Positions 35,138-43,984 of a stretch of DNA of 64,000 bases are shown in pieces (position 1 is the first letter of the stretch; every line of letters starts with the position of its first letter). The notes beneath the pieces are model-generated. The model made no database searches and was not told where the DNA came from. It saw only the letters and a program-made list of their open reading frames with translations. The stretch covers positions 794,001 through 858,000 of the forward strand of contig NZ_CP081870.1 of the NCBI RefSeq assembly GCF_022170785.1, given 5' to 3'. The stretch comes from Rossellomorea marisflavi. GTDB lineage: Bacteria > Bacillota > Bacilli > Bacillales > Bacillaceae_B. The position numbers and the translations under genes were made by a program.

Positions 35138-35257
35138 CGTTAGATTCGCGGTGAACTTACTTCTTTTTCTATTTTCTCCAGTCCCCGCATGCAACGAAAC
35201 ATGCTAAACTGGTAGAATATGCAATCTATTACCGTTCCATCCCAAGGAGAGACATAC

Positions 35258-36109
35258 ATGAAGCATAAAATTGCCCTGCTGGCCGATGTCCATGGAAATG
35301 CAACAGCGTTAAAAGCAGTGATCGACGACTCGATTGTAGAAGGTGTTACGGATTATTGGTTTCTAGGGGACTTGATCATGCCGGGACCGGGAACGAATGA
35401 CCTGTTTGAGATGTTGGAGGGCGTAGGTGCATCTGTCTATGTGAGGGGGAACTGGGAAGATAGTTTCCTTGATGTCCTGAAGAAGGAAGTGGACCTTCAC
35501 CATCCTACCGATCTCTATGTTTCAAAGCTTGCACACTACCAGTGTGAGAACCTAAAACCAGCGTATATAGAACGGATTAGGAATCTGCCGTTGCACCTGA
35601 CGAAGCAAGTGAATCACTTGTCGATCAGCATCAGCCATCACCTTCCCACGAAAAGTCACGGAGGGGATCTGTGGCCGACGAGTGATCAGAAGAACTTTGA
35701 TGAATTGGTCAAAGAAGGGGTTGATGTTGCGGTGTATGCTCACACTCATCACCAGCTCCTCCGCTATAGCAGCGAAGATCAGCTGATTATCAACCCAGGA
35801 AGCATCGGTCAGCCATTCTATAAGTGGGATTCGTTCGGGAATGATCGGCGCGCTCAATATGCCATTCTTGAAATCGACGACACAGGTGTTGCCGATGTAA
35901 GGTTCAGAAAAGTGAGCTATGACGCAAGACAGGAACTGGAGAACGCCCGGCAGTCGAACCTGCCTTTCATGGAACTATACGAAGAAATGCTCGAGACCGG
36001 CAAAACGTATACCCACGACAGGGAACGATTGCAAGCATTAATCACAAAATACGGCTATGATGAGGACGTCTCGGCCTTCTTTGAAAGGTTGGGAACCCGC
36101 GGGGAATGA
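35258..36109 (+). CDS. Metallophosphoesterase
   Basis: 283 residues from ATG 35258 (AAGGAGA). Calcineurin-like motifs: DVHGN at 8-12, GDLIMPGPGTND, GNWED, HTHHQ and the closing GSIGQP segment. Cytoplasmic. Similar to the YfcE/DR1281-like branch; substrate unknown (nucleotide or phosphodiester). Stands alone between dlt and DUF2798. Confidence 0.9.
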   Translation: MKHKIALLADVHGNATALKAVIDDSIVEGVTDYWFLGDLIMPGPGTNDLFEMLEGVGASVYVRGNWEDSFLDVLKKEVDLHHPTDLYVSKLAHYQCENLKPAYIERIRNLPLHLTKQVNHLSISISHHLPTKSHGGDLWPTSDQKNFDELVKEGVDVAVYAHTHHQLLRYSSEDQLIINPGSIGQPFYKWDSFGNDRRAQYAILEIDDTGVADVRFRKVSYDARQELENARQSNLPFMELYEEMLETGKTYTHDRERLQALITKYGYDEDVSAFFERLGTRGE

Positions 36110-36196
36110 CCCAATTGGGCATCCCCTGCATCTTTGACGACTGTTCTCATTTATGATACCATCAGACAGTTATCAAATGTAAAAAGGAAGTAGCCT

Positions 36197-36439
36197 ATGA
36201 AAATTCATTCCAAGTATAGAAGAGTCATTACGGCATTTGTAACGGCTCTATGTATGTCGATTTTTATTTCATTCATGCTGGTGTCCATCAATTTCGGATA
36301 TGACAGTCATTTTATTCTGACGTGGTTAAGAATGTGGTCTGAAGCATTTGCGTGCGCGTTCTTCGGAGCGTACTTCTTTCCGAAGTTCATTCAGTTCTTG
36401 ATCAGTAAGATCCACTTTTTTGAGAATACCATCGATTGA
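36197..36439 (+). CDS. DUF2798-family membrane protein
   Basis: 80 residues with two membrane helices, MKIHSKYRRVITAFVTALCM then SIFISFMLVSINFG, and WSEAFACAFFGAYFFPKFIQ. The pattern matches DUF2798 small membrane proteins. No known function. Confidence 0.85.
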   Translation: MKIHSKYRRVITAFVTALCMSIFISFMLVSINFGYDSHFILTWLRMWSEAFACAFFGAYFFPKFIQFLISKIHFFENTID

Positions 36440-36442
36440 TAG

Positions 36443-36475
36443 CCGGTCCCGTTTTCTTTTAGGGATCGGTTTTTT
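36443..36475 (+). terminator. Rho-independent terminator
   Basis: CCGGTCCC pairs with GGGATCGG (one G-T pair) across an 11-base loop, followed by six T. Confidence 0.75.
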
Positions 36476-36506
36476 AAAATTATCTACATTGGGAAAGGAG
36501 GCTCCT

Positions 36507-37058
36507 ATGCCTTCCTTGATTTGGAGCAAAACAAAGAAGCGCCTCATGAATCTGATCTGTGAAGCGCTGCAATCCAGGATCGACTTCCACGTGATTTCAT
36601 ACCGAAAGGCGCATGACCACATGGGGCGTGCCGTCATGACGGTGGATAAGGAGGAAGTGTTCAGCATGTGTTCAATTACGTCTATGCGAGAAGAGTACTA
36701 CCGGGAAGAAGAAATCCGAGGGAAGCGGAACGAGGATGAAAGGGATGTGAAGACCAACCTGGAAATCCAGGCACTTGCCCATGAGCAGTTGCGGCATGAA
36801 GGGATCTACGCCCGATATGATTTTTTCTCGGTGGTGGATGACTATATCCAATCCCCGATCAGTGAGCTTTTGAAGTCGGATGATGTATTGGTTAAAGCAC
36901 TAACTATGCTGGACCGCCGGATGGGGAAAAGGACGCTCTGCAGATGGAAGGACTTCATCCAAGAAGAGCACCCACTGGTTCAACGGCTATATATGTTACG
37001 CTGTGAAGTGGAAAACATCCAGATCAAACATTCCGGTGAGACAGAACTTCCTTACTAA
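36507..37058 (+). CDS. SF0329-family protein
   Basis: 183 residues from ATG 36507, seven bases after AAAGGAGG; an earlier frame opening lacks a site. The opening SLIWSKTKKRLMNLICEALQ, then RIDFHVISYRKAHDHMGRAV and MTVDKEEVFSMCSI, resembles the SF0329 family (YP_ type hypothetical proteins with an R-x-T/S-Y and ITVDK block). The rest is helical. Function unknown. Confidence 0.7.
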   Translation: MPSLIWSKTKKRLMNLICEALQSRIDFHVISYRKAHDHMGRAVMTVDKEEVFSMCSITSMREEYYREEEIRGKRNEDERDVKTNLEIQALAHEQLRHEGIYARYDFFSVVDDYIQSPISELLKSDDVLVKALTMLDRRMGKRTLCRWKDFIQEEHPLVQRLYMLRCEVENIQIKHSGETELPY

Positions 37059-37074
37059 AGGACGTTCTTTTTTT
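37043..37074 (+). terminator. Terminator overlapping the SF0329 stop codon
   Basis: AGAACTTCCTT pairs with AAGGACGTTCT (one mismatch) around ACTA, followed by seven T. The TAA at 37056-37058 lies in the loop. Confidence 0.75.
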
Positions 37075-37363
37075 ATGGAGAAAAAAGGGTCGTAAGATTA
37101 TCCTTGTGCCCCCATTCAAACCATCGTATAATAATTCTAACTATAACCGTCACGTGACAGTTTGGAGGGAGTTCCCTTGGGGTCGAGAAGCTGAAGTATA
37201 CGTTGTGGGCCTTTGAAGCTCATGGATTAATCGGAAGAAGCGTTCATCATGATCGGCTCCGGGGGAAAAGCGGTACGTCCTGCTTCACACCCCATGGACC
37301 GGACATGATGATGCGCTAACAGACATCATTTCGTGGAGGTGAATCCCTCACCAGGGGGATGAA
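37075..37363 (+). other. Long leader before the CNNM pair, possibly structured
   Basis: About 290 bases without a gene. A TATAAT at 37128-37133 could be a -10 element. The transcribed part contains complementary stretches, for example CATCATG near 37244 against CATGATG near 37306, framed by GCG/CGC and CCGG pairs, then CCCTCACCAGGGGG at the ribosome binding site. The last hairpin could sequester the GGGGG site. This may be a riboswitch-like or translational control region, but it matched none I know. Confidence 0.4.
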
Positions 37364-38734
37364 TTGGACATATATATCATATCGAATATCGTGTTATTAC
37401 TTGTATTGCTTGGATTGACGGCGTTCTTCGTCGGAGCGGAGTTCGCGGTGGTGAAAATCCGTTCGTCGAGGATCGACCAGCTGATCGCCGAGGGGAATAA
37501 GAAGGCGGTCGTCGCGAAGAAGGTCGTGCAGGATCTCGATTACTACCTGTCTGCGTGCCAGCTTGGAATCACGGTGACGGCACTCGGCCTCGGGGCATTC
37601 TCGAAGCCGTTCGTCAAAGAATTGTTGGGGCCTGTGTTCAACTGGCTCAGCGTATCGGACGGAGTCGCTTCCGTCATTTCATACGGGATTTCCCTTGCCG
37701 TCGTCACCTATTTGCATGTGGTGATCGGGGAGATGGCACCGAAGACCCTCGCCATCGAATTCTCTGAGAAGGCGACCATGCTTCTCGCCGCGCCGCTATA
37801 CTGGTTCGGGAAGGTGATGTATCCGTTCATCCAGGTGCTGAACGGTACGTCCCGGTTGTTCCTGAAGATGTTCGGGGTGCCGGCAGCGAATCACGAGCAG
37901 GTATACTCGGAAGAAGAGCTGAAGATCATCATGGCCCAGAGTTTCCAGGGCGGGGAGATCGACCAGACCGAGCTGAAGTATATGGAGAACGTGTTCTCCT
38001 TCGATGAACGGGTGGCCAAGGACATCATGGTGCCGAGGACCGATCTCGTCACGATCGACCAAGACATGAAACCGGCGGACATCATCGCCCTCATGGATGA
38101 GCACAATTACACGCGCTATCCCGTCGTGGAAAACGGCGATAAAGATAAGATCCTCGGAATCGTGAATGCGAAAAAACTGCTTAATCATATCGTGACCGGA
38201 CGGGACATCGTCCTGGAAGACTTCATCCGCGACGTGCCACATGTGGTGGAGGTGACGCGGATCAAGGAGATCTTCAAGCGGATGCAGAAGGACCGTGTCC
38301 ACATGACCGTGGTCATGGATGAATACGGCGGAACCGCCGGGATCCTGACGATGGAGGACGTTCTGGAGGAACTCGTCGGGGAGATCCGCGATGAATTCGA
38401 TGCGGACGAAGTTGCCGATATCCGCAAGAGCGGGGAAGAAGACTACCTCATCAGCGGGCGCGTGCTCCTCGATGAGCTCGAAGACCGCTTCGGCCTGACA
38501 TTCGAAGACCGGGATGACATCGATACGATCGCCGGCTGGATCCAGTCCCAGAGCTTCGATGGGCTGGAGGAAGGGCAGCGCATCACCCAGGGCACACACG
38601 CCTGGACGGTGACCGAGCTCGATAACTATCAAATCAAGCAAATCCTGTTTCAACCGGATAAAGGGGAAAGGGAAGATGACTCCCAGCCCCTCATGAATTC
38701 ACTGGAGGTGAACCCCTCAGGAAGGGGGAGCTAA
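37364..38734 (+). CDS. CNNM/CorC-type transporter with CBS pair and CorC domain
   Basis: 456 residues from TTG 37364 (AGGGGG upstream). Residues 1-190 form the CNNM/DUF21 membrane domain (GLTAFFVGAEFAVVKIRSSR, LDYYLSACQLGITVTALGLG, GEMAPKTLAI), then two CBS repeats (about 215-340), then a CorC_HlyC domain of 80 residues. Relatives such as MpfA/YhdP are Mg2+ efflux proteins. Directly followed, without a gap, by a shorter paralogue. Confidence 0.92.
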   Translation: MDIYIISNIVLLLVLLGLTAFFVGAEFAVVKIRSSRIDQLIAEGNKKAVVAKKVVQDLDYYLSACQLGITVTALGLGAFSKPFVKELLGPVFNWLSVSDGVASVISYGISLAVVTYLHVVIGEMAPKTLAIEFSEKATMLLAAPLYWFGKVMYPFIQVLNGTSRLFLKMFGVPAANHEQVYSEEELKIIMAQSFQGGEIDQTELKYMENVFSFDERVAKDIMVPRTDLVTIDQDMKPADIIALMDEHNYTRYPVVENGDKDKILGIVNAKKLLNHIVTGRDIVLEDFIRDVPHVVEVTRIKEIFKRMQKDRVHMTVVMDEYGGTAGILTMEDVLEELVGEIRDEFDADEVADIRKSGEEDYLISGRVLLDELEDRFGLTFEDRDDIDTIAGWIQSQSFDGLEEGQRITQGTHAWTVTELDNYQIKQILFQPDKGEREDDSQPLMNSLEVNPSGRGS

Positions 38735-39796
38735 TTGGACGGTATGATTACACTTAATCTATTTTTGATCGTCGTATTCATCTTATTGACGGCATTCTTC
38801 GTCGGGGCGGAATTCGCCATCCTGAAAGTGAGGATGTCGAGGATCGACCAGCTTATCGCCGAAGGCAACAAGAAAGCCAAAATCGCCAAGAAGGTCGTGG
38901 AAGGACTGGATTACTACCTGTCTGCGTGCCAGCTCGGGATCACGATCACGGCCCTCGTACTCGGGGCTTTGGGTGAGCCGACGGTCCAGAAGATCCTCGA
39001 GCCCGTGTTCATTGAATTGAACGTTCCGGCCACCATGATCACCGTGCTCTCGTACGCCATCGCGCTATCGGTCGTGTCACTGCTTCACGTCGTGATCGGC
39101 GAGCTCGCACCAAAGACCCTTGCGATCCAGTACGCAGAGAAGATGACGCTCCTCCTGGCGCCGCCGCTCTACTGGTTCGGCAAAGTCACGAGTCCGTTCA
39201 TCACCGTATTGAACGGATCGGCCCGCTTGCTCCTGAAGACATTCGGGGTACGGCCGTCGGGGCATGACACGGCCCACTCCGAGGAAGAGCTCAAGCTCAT
39301 CGTCGCCCAGAGCTATGAAGGCGGCGCAATCAACCGGACGGAACTTGACTACCTGAAGAACATCTTCGCCTTCGATGAGCGCGAGCTGAAGGACATCATG
39401 ATCCCGGCAAGCGGCATGATCACCCTCGAGAGGCATCAGTCCCTCGACAGCATGATCACCGTCATCGATCGCTACGAATACACGCGCTACCCGGTCCACG
39501 ACCGCACCAAAGGCGACGCCGGCCAGTTCATCGGCTTCATCAACACGAAGGAAATGATGACCGCCATCGCCGCCGGACGAAAAGGGGATATCAAGGACTA
39601 CATCCACGACATCCCCCGCTTCAAACAGACCGCGTCGATCAAGGAAGTATTCCTCAAGATGCAGCAATCCCGCACCCACATGGCCGTCGTCACAGACAGC
39701 ACCGGCAAGCCGGTCGGCCTTGTGACCATGGAGGATATCCTGACAGAGATCGTTGGGGAGATCCGTGATGAGGTGGATGGGGTTGTGGGGACGTAA
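38735..39796 (+). CDS. CNNM-type transporter paralogue without CorC domain
   Basis: 353 residues from TTG 38735 with GGAAGGGGG; ATG 38744 is too far from that site. It matches its neighbour across the DUF21 and CBS parts (VGAEFAILKVRMSRIDQLIA, LSACQLGITITALVLGALGE) but ends soon after VTMEDILTEIVGEIRDEVDG, lacking the CorC_HlyC domain. It is adjacent to the longer paralogue with matching membrane parts, so the two may form a mixed dimer. Confidence 0.9.
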   Translation: MDGMITLNLFLIVVFILLTAFFVGAEFAILKVRMSRIDQLIAEGNKKAKIAKKVVEGLDYYLSACQLGITITALVLGALGEPTVQKILEPVFIELNVPATMITVLSYAIALSVVSLLHVVIGELAPKTLAIQYAEKMTLLLAPPLYWFGKVTSPFITVLNGSARLLLKTFGVRPSGHDTAHSEEELKLIVAQSYEGGAINRTELDYLKNIFAFDERELKDIMIPASGMITLERHQSLDSMITVIDRYEYTRYPVHDRTKGDAGQFIGFINTKEMMTAIAAGRKGDIKDYIHDIPRFKQTASIKEVFLKMQQSRTHMAVVTDSTGKPVGLVTMEDILTEIVGEIRDEVDGVVGT

Positions 39797-39819
39797 TAGG
39801 ATTGTTTTTGAAAAAGGGA

Positions 39820-39855
39820 AACCCCCATCTTCGGTTTGCGAGGATGGGGGTTTTT
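39820..39855. terminator. Bidirectional terminator
   Basis: AACCCCCATC and GATGGGGGTT with CTTCG/CGAGG pairs, then TTTTT; shared by the CNNM operon and the convergent lipoprotein gene. Confidence 0.82.
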
Positions 39856-39856
39856 C

Positions 39857-40225
39857 CTATTTGATGCCCAGATTTTCTATATAATCATTTGTTTCAAAGA
39901 TCTTCTCATCTCGATCGAAGATGTCATAACGATCTTCTTCCGGAATATAGTCATAGTCTCCTTGCTCATTCCGTTGATACAAGGCCTCAGCACCCACGTC
40001 CGGCTCTGGGTCATAATAGAGCATCAGATACTGCCCCTTTCCATATACAGCAATCCCCGTGTTCTCCCTTTTCAACCGGAACTCACCGGCGATCCGGTCC
40101 TTTTCGAGGGCAAGTACCTGCTTGATGGCTGGGTCATATTGTGCTTTTTTCCTTTCTACTGAACGTTGGCATCCAGACAGGAGAACCATCATGATCACGA
40201 TGAGAATTATCCATCTCCTTTTCAT
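39857..40225 (-). CDS. Small lipoprotein, cystatin-like fold possible
   Basis: 122 residues. Signal and lipobox MKRRWIILIVIMMVLLSGC give Cys19. The rest, with DPAIKQVLALEKDRIAG and a GQYLMLYYDPEP strand, resembles the cystatin-like lipoproteins DUF4467 in layout, but similarity is weak. Anchored outside the membrane. Function unknown. Confidence 0.65.
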   Translation of the reverse strand: MKRRWIILIVIMMVLLSGCQRSVERKKAQYDPAIKQVLALEKDRIAGEFRLKRENTGIAVYGKGQYLMLYYDPEPDVGAEALYQRNEQGDYDYIPEEDRYDIFDRDEKIFETNDYIENLGIK

Positions 40226-40325
40226 TCCCTCATCCCCTTTTATCCATTTTATAAGGTTCTTCCAATAAACACCATCACTATGTTACCCTGATGATACATG
40301 GAATTTGATGAAGAGGAGGGTATGG

Positions 40326-40658
40326 ATGAAGAAGAATCAGATTGGTTAACTGGTCGCTTTCAGCGTTCTTTTCGGGTATTTCATCAGCGGAATCATCGGG
40401 TCGTATGCATGGCTCATCCCGGTTGCACTCCTGATGTTCCTGGTGTCTTACGGAGCCAATCGCGCAATGGACAGCCGAGGGGTTTCTGCGATTTCCAGGG
40501 TCGTTGGGGTGAATGCCATCCTGATCACGGCGACAGTGGGGTGTGTCGTGTGGGTGGACGATGTGTTTGCAGGTATCGGAATGGCCCTTGGGACGGCTGT
40601 GGTGTTGACGGCTAGTGTTATCGGCCTTGCTACGAGGGAAGCTGGGGACGTATCTTGA
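40326..40658 (+). pseudogene. Small membrane protein with early in-frame stop
   Basis: GAGGAGG precedes ATG 40326, which reads MKKNQIG then TAA (40347-40349) and continues in the same frame as LVAFSVLFGYFISGIIGSYA, with three to four hydrophobic segments to TGA 40658. One substitution, TTA to TAA, would explain it; the restored protein is 110 residues. A later start without a clear site cannot be excluded. Confidence 0.6.
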
Positions 40659-40666
40659 ATATCGTT

Positions 40667-40703
40667 AAAAACGCATGTAGGGAATGGACCTACATGCGTT
40701 TTT
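40667..40703. terminator. Terminator, 14-bp stem
   Basis: AAAACGCATGTAGG and CCTACATGCGTTTT form a perfect stem with T and A runs; shared by convergent genes. Confidence 0.9.
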
Positions 40704-40706
40704 GAC

Positions 40707-41513
40707 TTATTCTTCTTTATACTGCCGGACAAACTCTTCAAACTTGTTAGCATAATTCTGAATCCTCGCATCATCCTTCCCAGAAGACAAGAAAGGCTTC
40801 CGTTTCCCGCAGATCAGGACGTCCTTTTCTGAGCGGTTCTCAAATTGTATGTAGGGCTTCAACGCGTAGCCTTCGACGTGTGGGAGCTTAGCCACCAGCC
40901 ACGCAAGCTGCTCCGTTGTGTAGTGGTTGGTCGGTGAATTCAGGACTTCTAGATCCGGCATCGTGGTAAACACCGATACATCCTCATCTTTGATTTTCTT
41001 GCCTGAAAAGGTGAATTCCTTCAAGCGAGAGCCCTCCAACGGCTTCAGGTCATCCAGCACACTCGCCGGCCAGACGGCATCACCGAAGTGGAGCCGCTCC
41101 AAGGCAGGGGCTTTCTGGATCCCGTCAAGTGAATGCAGCCTGGTGAAGTCGCTGATGGAAAGACCTTTTAGAGCATGATTCCCCGTCATATCCCACATCT
41201 TTGTAATCCGCTGATTATGGAAATACCCGATGAATTCCACATCCTTCAAGGTGGAAAGACTGGACCAGTCCTCCACGAGCTTATTTTTCCAGAATTGAAT
41301 AGCCTTGAATTTGTGGGCATGATGTTGGACGAAGTAGTCGAATGTATCCTGTTTTAAGCCGGAGATCATAACTCTTTCCACGCCTTCCCATTCATCTATG
41401 AGATCAATCTCCTTCCGTGTGATATTGCCTCCGGTGATGTCGCTATTTTTCTGCTCGACACTTTTGTAGAGATCGGTGGAATGACAAAGTCTATAAAACT
41501 CTTCCGTATTCAT
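40707..41513 (-). CDS. Leucine-rich-repeat-like protein
   Basis: 268 residues from ATG 41513 with AAGGAGG. Recurring segments of about 22 residues such as LKDVEFIGYFHNQRITKMWD, LKGLSISDFTRLHSLDGIQK and LERLHFGDAV have LRR-type Leu spacing. No signal peptide. It is probably a binding protein. Similar SMI1-neighbour proteins occur in Bacillus. Function unknown. Confidence 0.65.
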   Translation of the reverse strand: MNTEEFYRLCHSTDLYKSVEQKNSDITGGNITRKEIDLIDEWEGVERVMISGLKQDTFDYFVQHHAHKFKAIQFWKNKLVEDWSSLSTLKDVEFIGYFHNQRITKMWDMTGNHALKGLSISDFTRLHSLDGIQKAPALERLHFGDAVWPASVLDDLKPLEGSRLKEFTFSGKKIKDEDVSVFTTMPDLEVLNSPTNHYTTEQLAWLVAKLPHVEGYALKPYIQFENRSEKDVLICGKRKPFLSSGKDDARIQNYANKFEEFVRQYKEE

Positions 41514-41515
41514 CG

Positions 41516-41947
41516 TTAAATCCTCCTTAAACTAGTAAGCTGTTCACACCGCTCGGACAAGACCTTGATGAACGCATCTCGATCCTTGGGTGAAATCAGC
41601 ACCATATCGTAGGTATTGTACGAAATCTCAAGCCTTTTGAGGGAAAGGGCAGGGCTCGATAAGGGGTTGCTCGTTTTCTTGACGGAGGTGATCCTGTCTA
41701 AAGGAACTCTCTTTTTGAACGGACCATATCGGATGATCAAATGGGTATCGCTCAACAGGTAGTAAGTGGTAAGGCACCCCCATAATATAAACAGGGGAAG
41801 AAGCACGCAAGAAAGTAGTAGAAACATCACTTCCCAATAGGAAGAAGATTCATAGAAGATAGCATAAAGGCCGATTCCGATGGTGCCGAGCATGATTCCC
41901 CAGATGAGGATGGCGAGCCACAGGTCTACTTTTGATGGGTATTTCAA
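41516..41947 (-). CDS. PH-domain (bPH-type) membrane protein
   Basis: 143 residues from TTG 41947, eight bases after AAGGAGG; the open frame reaches further but without a site. Two membrane helices (LWLAILIWGIMLGTIGIGLY and MFLLLSCVLLPLFILWGC) then TYYLLSDTHLIIRYGPFKKR, the bacterial PH-like barrel. Function unknown; it is two bases from the LRR-like gene. Confidence 0.75.
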   Translation of the reverse strand: MKYPSKVDLWLAILIWGIMLGTIGIGLYAIFYESSSYWEVMFLLLSCVLLPLFILWGCLTTYYLLSDTHLIIRYGPFKKRVPLDRITSVKKTSNPLSSPALSLKRLEISYNTYDMVLISPKDRDAFIKVLSERCEQLTSLRRI

Positions 41948-42017
41948 GGGCAGGTCCTCCTTGTGATGGTTAGGGTTAGTAACGTTCAACTTGTAGTGAA
42001 GGGGGGAGGTAGTCAAT

Positions 42018-42398
42018 CTACTTTTTAAGTGGCAGCCTCGGCTCTTCGTCTTGATAAATGGAATAACTTGCTCCTTCAATCTCCATTTTTGAGCATTGGT
42101 CATCGCTGCATGAGAATAAATGGGTTTCTTTATCCGTGCGCACACTAATCATCATATTGTAGGGGAATCTGCCCCCTTTATTTTTGTCAATTCCCCTCTC
42201 GATGGCAATGACCTTTTCTTCTTTAGCTAAATCCTTGTACTCTTCGCTTTCGACTGTCTTTTGAACCATCTCCCCAAGAATGATTGCTTCTTCGGGGGTC
42301 GGCTCGTATGGACGATCAAACAAAAGCCATTTTCCCCCTATGTACAGGTTTACTCCTACACTTACAATCAGTAAGGTTAGAACAATCTTAGTTTTCAT
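42018..42398 (-). CDS. Hypothetical membrane-anchored protein
   Basis: 126 residues from ATG 42398 (CGGAGG). An uncleaved-looking membrane segment MKTKIVLTLLIVSVGVNLYI is followed by an outside domain with CSDDQC near the end, a possible disulphide. No family was recognised. Confidence 0.65.
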   Translation of the reverse strand: MKTKIVLTLLIVSVGVNLYIGGKWLLFDRPYEPTPEEAIILGEMVQKTVESEEYKDLAKEEKVIAIERGIDKNKGGRFPYNMMISVRTDKETHLFSCSDDQCSKMEIEGASYSIYQDEEPRLPLKK

Positions 42399-42486
42399 CT
42401 GTATCCTCCGATTGATTTCTGTTTTTGTCCCTATAAATATTATATGGATTATAACCTTGGCTTCTGAATTACTCTCTGATAGAAAA

Positions 42487-42804
42487 CTAGGAACCACTAC
42501 TTTTTGCATTCAATGACTGTGAATAAAACGCCAACATAACGACCCCCACTGTGAGCCATATGCCGAATATGGCTTCGGCATAAGAGCCGATGATTGCTAA
42601 TGCAAAAGGCAGGAGGACGGTCAGGACCCCGCTTACCAAGCAGAAGATGCCGTAGGCCCTGGCGAGTCGATCCTTGTCTCCCTTGAACTTCTTTTCATCA
42701 TATCCGGCGATGAAGGTGAGGTCTTTTTTGTACCAGATTAGATAGGCGGATCCGAATAAGAACAAGCTTGCAAACAAACAGCCAACAAGTGTGCCCCACA
42801 ACAT
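42487..42804 (-). CDS. DUF3784-like membrane protein
   Basis: 105 residues with three membrane helices and AGGAGG upstream. The segment FIAGYDEKKFKGDKDRLARA after the first helix, with its G-[YF]-N/D-x-L pattern, resembles DUF3784. No known function. Confidence 0.78.
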   Translation of the reverse strand: MLWGTLVGCLFASLFLFGSAYLIWYKKDLTFIAGYDEKKFKGDKDRLARAYGIFCLVSGVLTVLLPFALAIIGSYAEAIFGIWLTVGVVMLAFYSQSLNAKSSGS

Positions 42805-42917
42805 ATCATCGCCTCCTTGCTTTATTTACGTCGGGAATGAATGAGAAGTTTCATTTATGGGTGATAAAGAGGGAGATGATTCCAATTTGGGTCCGAGGTA
42901 TGTAGCAAGAACGACAG

Positions 42918-42954
42918 AAAGCCGGGTTCCGTTGGAATAGAATCCGGCTTTTTT
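42918..42954. terminator. Terminator after the anti-sigma gene
   Basis: AAAGCCGGGTTC and GAATCCGGCTTT pair with one mismatch, with seven T on the plus strand; on the minus strand it closely follows the DUF4179 gene. Confidence 0.7.
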
Positions 42955-42961
42955 TCTTTCA

Positions 42962-43984
42962 TTAGTTTTGGTGTTTAAGATTTTTTAAAGGAATGAGCAG
43001 TTCCAGCTCATCGAGTTTCAAACCATACACATCCTGATTTTGTTCACTAGGCATCAGCGTAAGGGACGCCGGCACCTCATCCATCGGAGGCAACGTCAGC
43101 ACCATATGATGGCCATTTGTCCCGTCGGCCATGCCGGTTTGGAGCTTCATGCCACCATAGACGCGGCCTTGGTCGTCGACGACGGAGTATTCAAACCATG
43201 GCCAGCGGTCGTTTTCATCCAGTTCTGCAGGGTAGTCGACGGAGAGGTCGATCCGGGTTGAGAGTGGAGAGAAGGTCACGTTGTCTGCAGTGATTGCATA
43301 CATCCCGTCGTCGGTTTTTGCTGTGACATCAGGGGTGATGGACGTGACGTCACGCTTGATTTTCTCAAGGGGGAACGCCACATTCCACTGACCCTCATAG
43401 CCAAATAGGTTGTCTCCTTGGACTTGGATTTCAATTTCATCACCATACCCATCCAAGTTGGAGAGGGTATACTGGTGGTGCTCGATGATGGTGTTCGGGT
43501 TTATATCATCTTGCCCCGTTGAGCCGATGGCCGGTTTGATGGGCTGGCCGTTGATGGTGATTTCCTGCCGCCCGGCTTTTTCTTCTTTCAGCGTCACGCC
43601 TTTTGCGCCGGTGTACACGACCGTTACGATGAGGCGATTGCCGTCATAAGCGGCTTCTTTTACCGTCATGGTGAGCCCGTTGTGGCTGTCCTGTTTGTCG
43701 ATCGTCGTTGCCAGCTGATTCTTCTCGATTTTATCTGACGCAATGTCCCTGAAATCCTTGTAGATCGGACTGAGGATAGGGATGCTCGACAATGCTTCCG
43801 CCATGCCCGTCGATACAAACCCCGAGCCGAGGAGGGAAAGGCATACGCCGCACGCCACCATGAGGGAGCGCATCGTTGTCTTTCTCACGTTCCTTTTTCG
43901 CTTCGCTTGCATTATCGCTTCCTTTTCCCTTGCCACAAGCTTTTCAACGGGTACAGATATGTTTTCGAATAGATCCTTATTCAT
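42962..43984 (-). CDS. DUF4179 anti-sigma-like membrane protein
   Basis: 340 residues. A cytoplasmic amino end of about 38 residues, one membrane segment (LMVACGVCLSLLGSGFVS), then a DUF4179 domain (LSSIPILSPIYKDFRD) and an outside DUF5643-like domain. It overlaps the ECF sigma gene by eight bases, so it is most likely the anti-sigma or sensor partner of that sigma factor. Confidence 0.85.
   Translation of the reverse strand: MNKDLFENISVPVEKLVAREKEAIMQAKRKRNVRKTTMRSLMVACGVCLSLLGSGFVSTGMAEALSSIPILSPIYKDFRDIASDKIEKNQLATTIDKQDSHNGLTMTVKEAAYDGNRLIVTVVYTGAKGVTLKEEKAGRQEITINGQPIKPAIGSTGQDDINPNTIIEHHQYTLSNLDGYGDEIEIQVQGDNLFGYEGQWNVAFPLEKIKRDVTSITPDVTAKTDDGMYAITADNVTFSPLSTRIDLSVDYPAELDENDRWPWFEYSVVDDQGRVYGGMKLQTGMADGTNGHHMVLTLPPMDEVPASLTLMPSEQNQDVYGLKLDELELLIPLKNLKHQN

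Noticed and set aside
37075..37363. M-box or yybP-ykoY riboswitch before the CNNM genes
   Set aside because: The conserved cores I know for these riboswitches are not present; left as an unnamed structured leader.
37796..38653. 285-codon frame opposite the first CNNM gene
   Set aside because: Antisense shadow of a clear CNNM/CBS protein.
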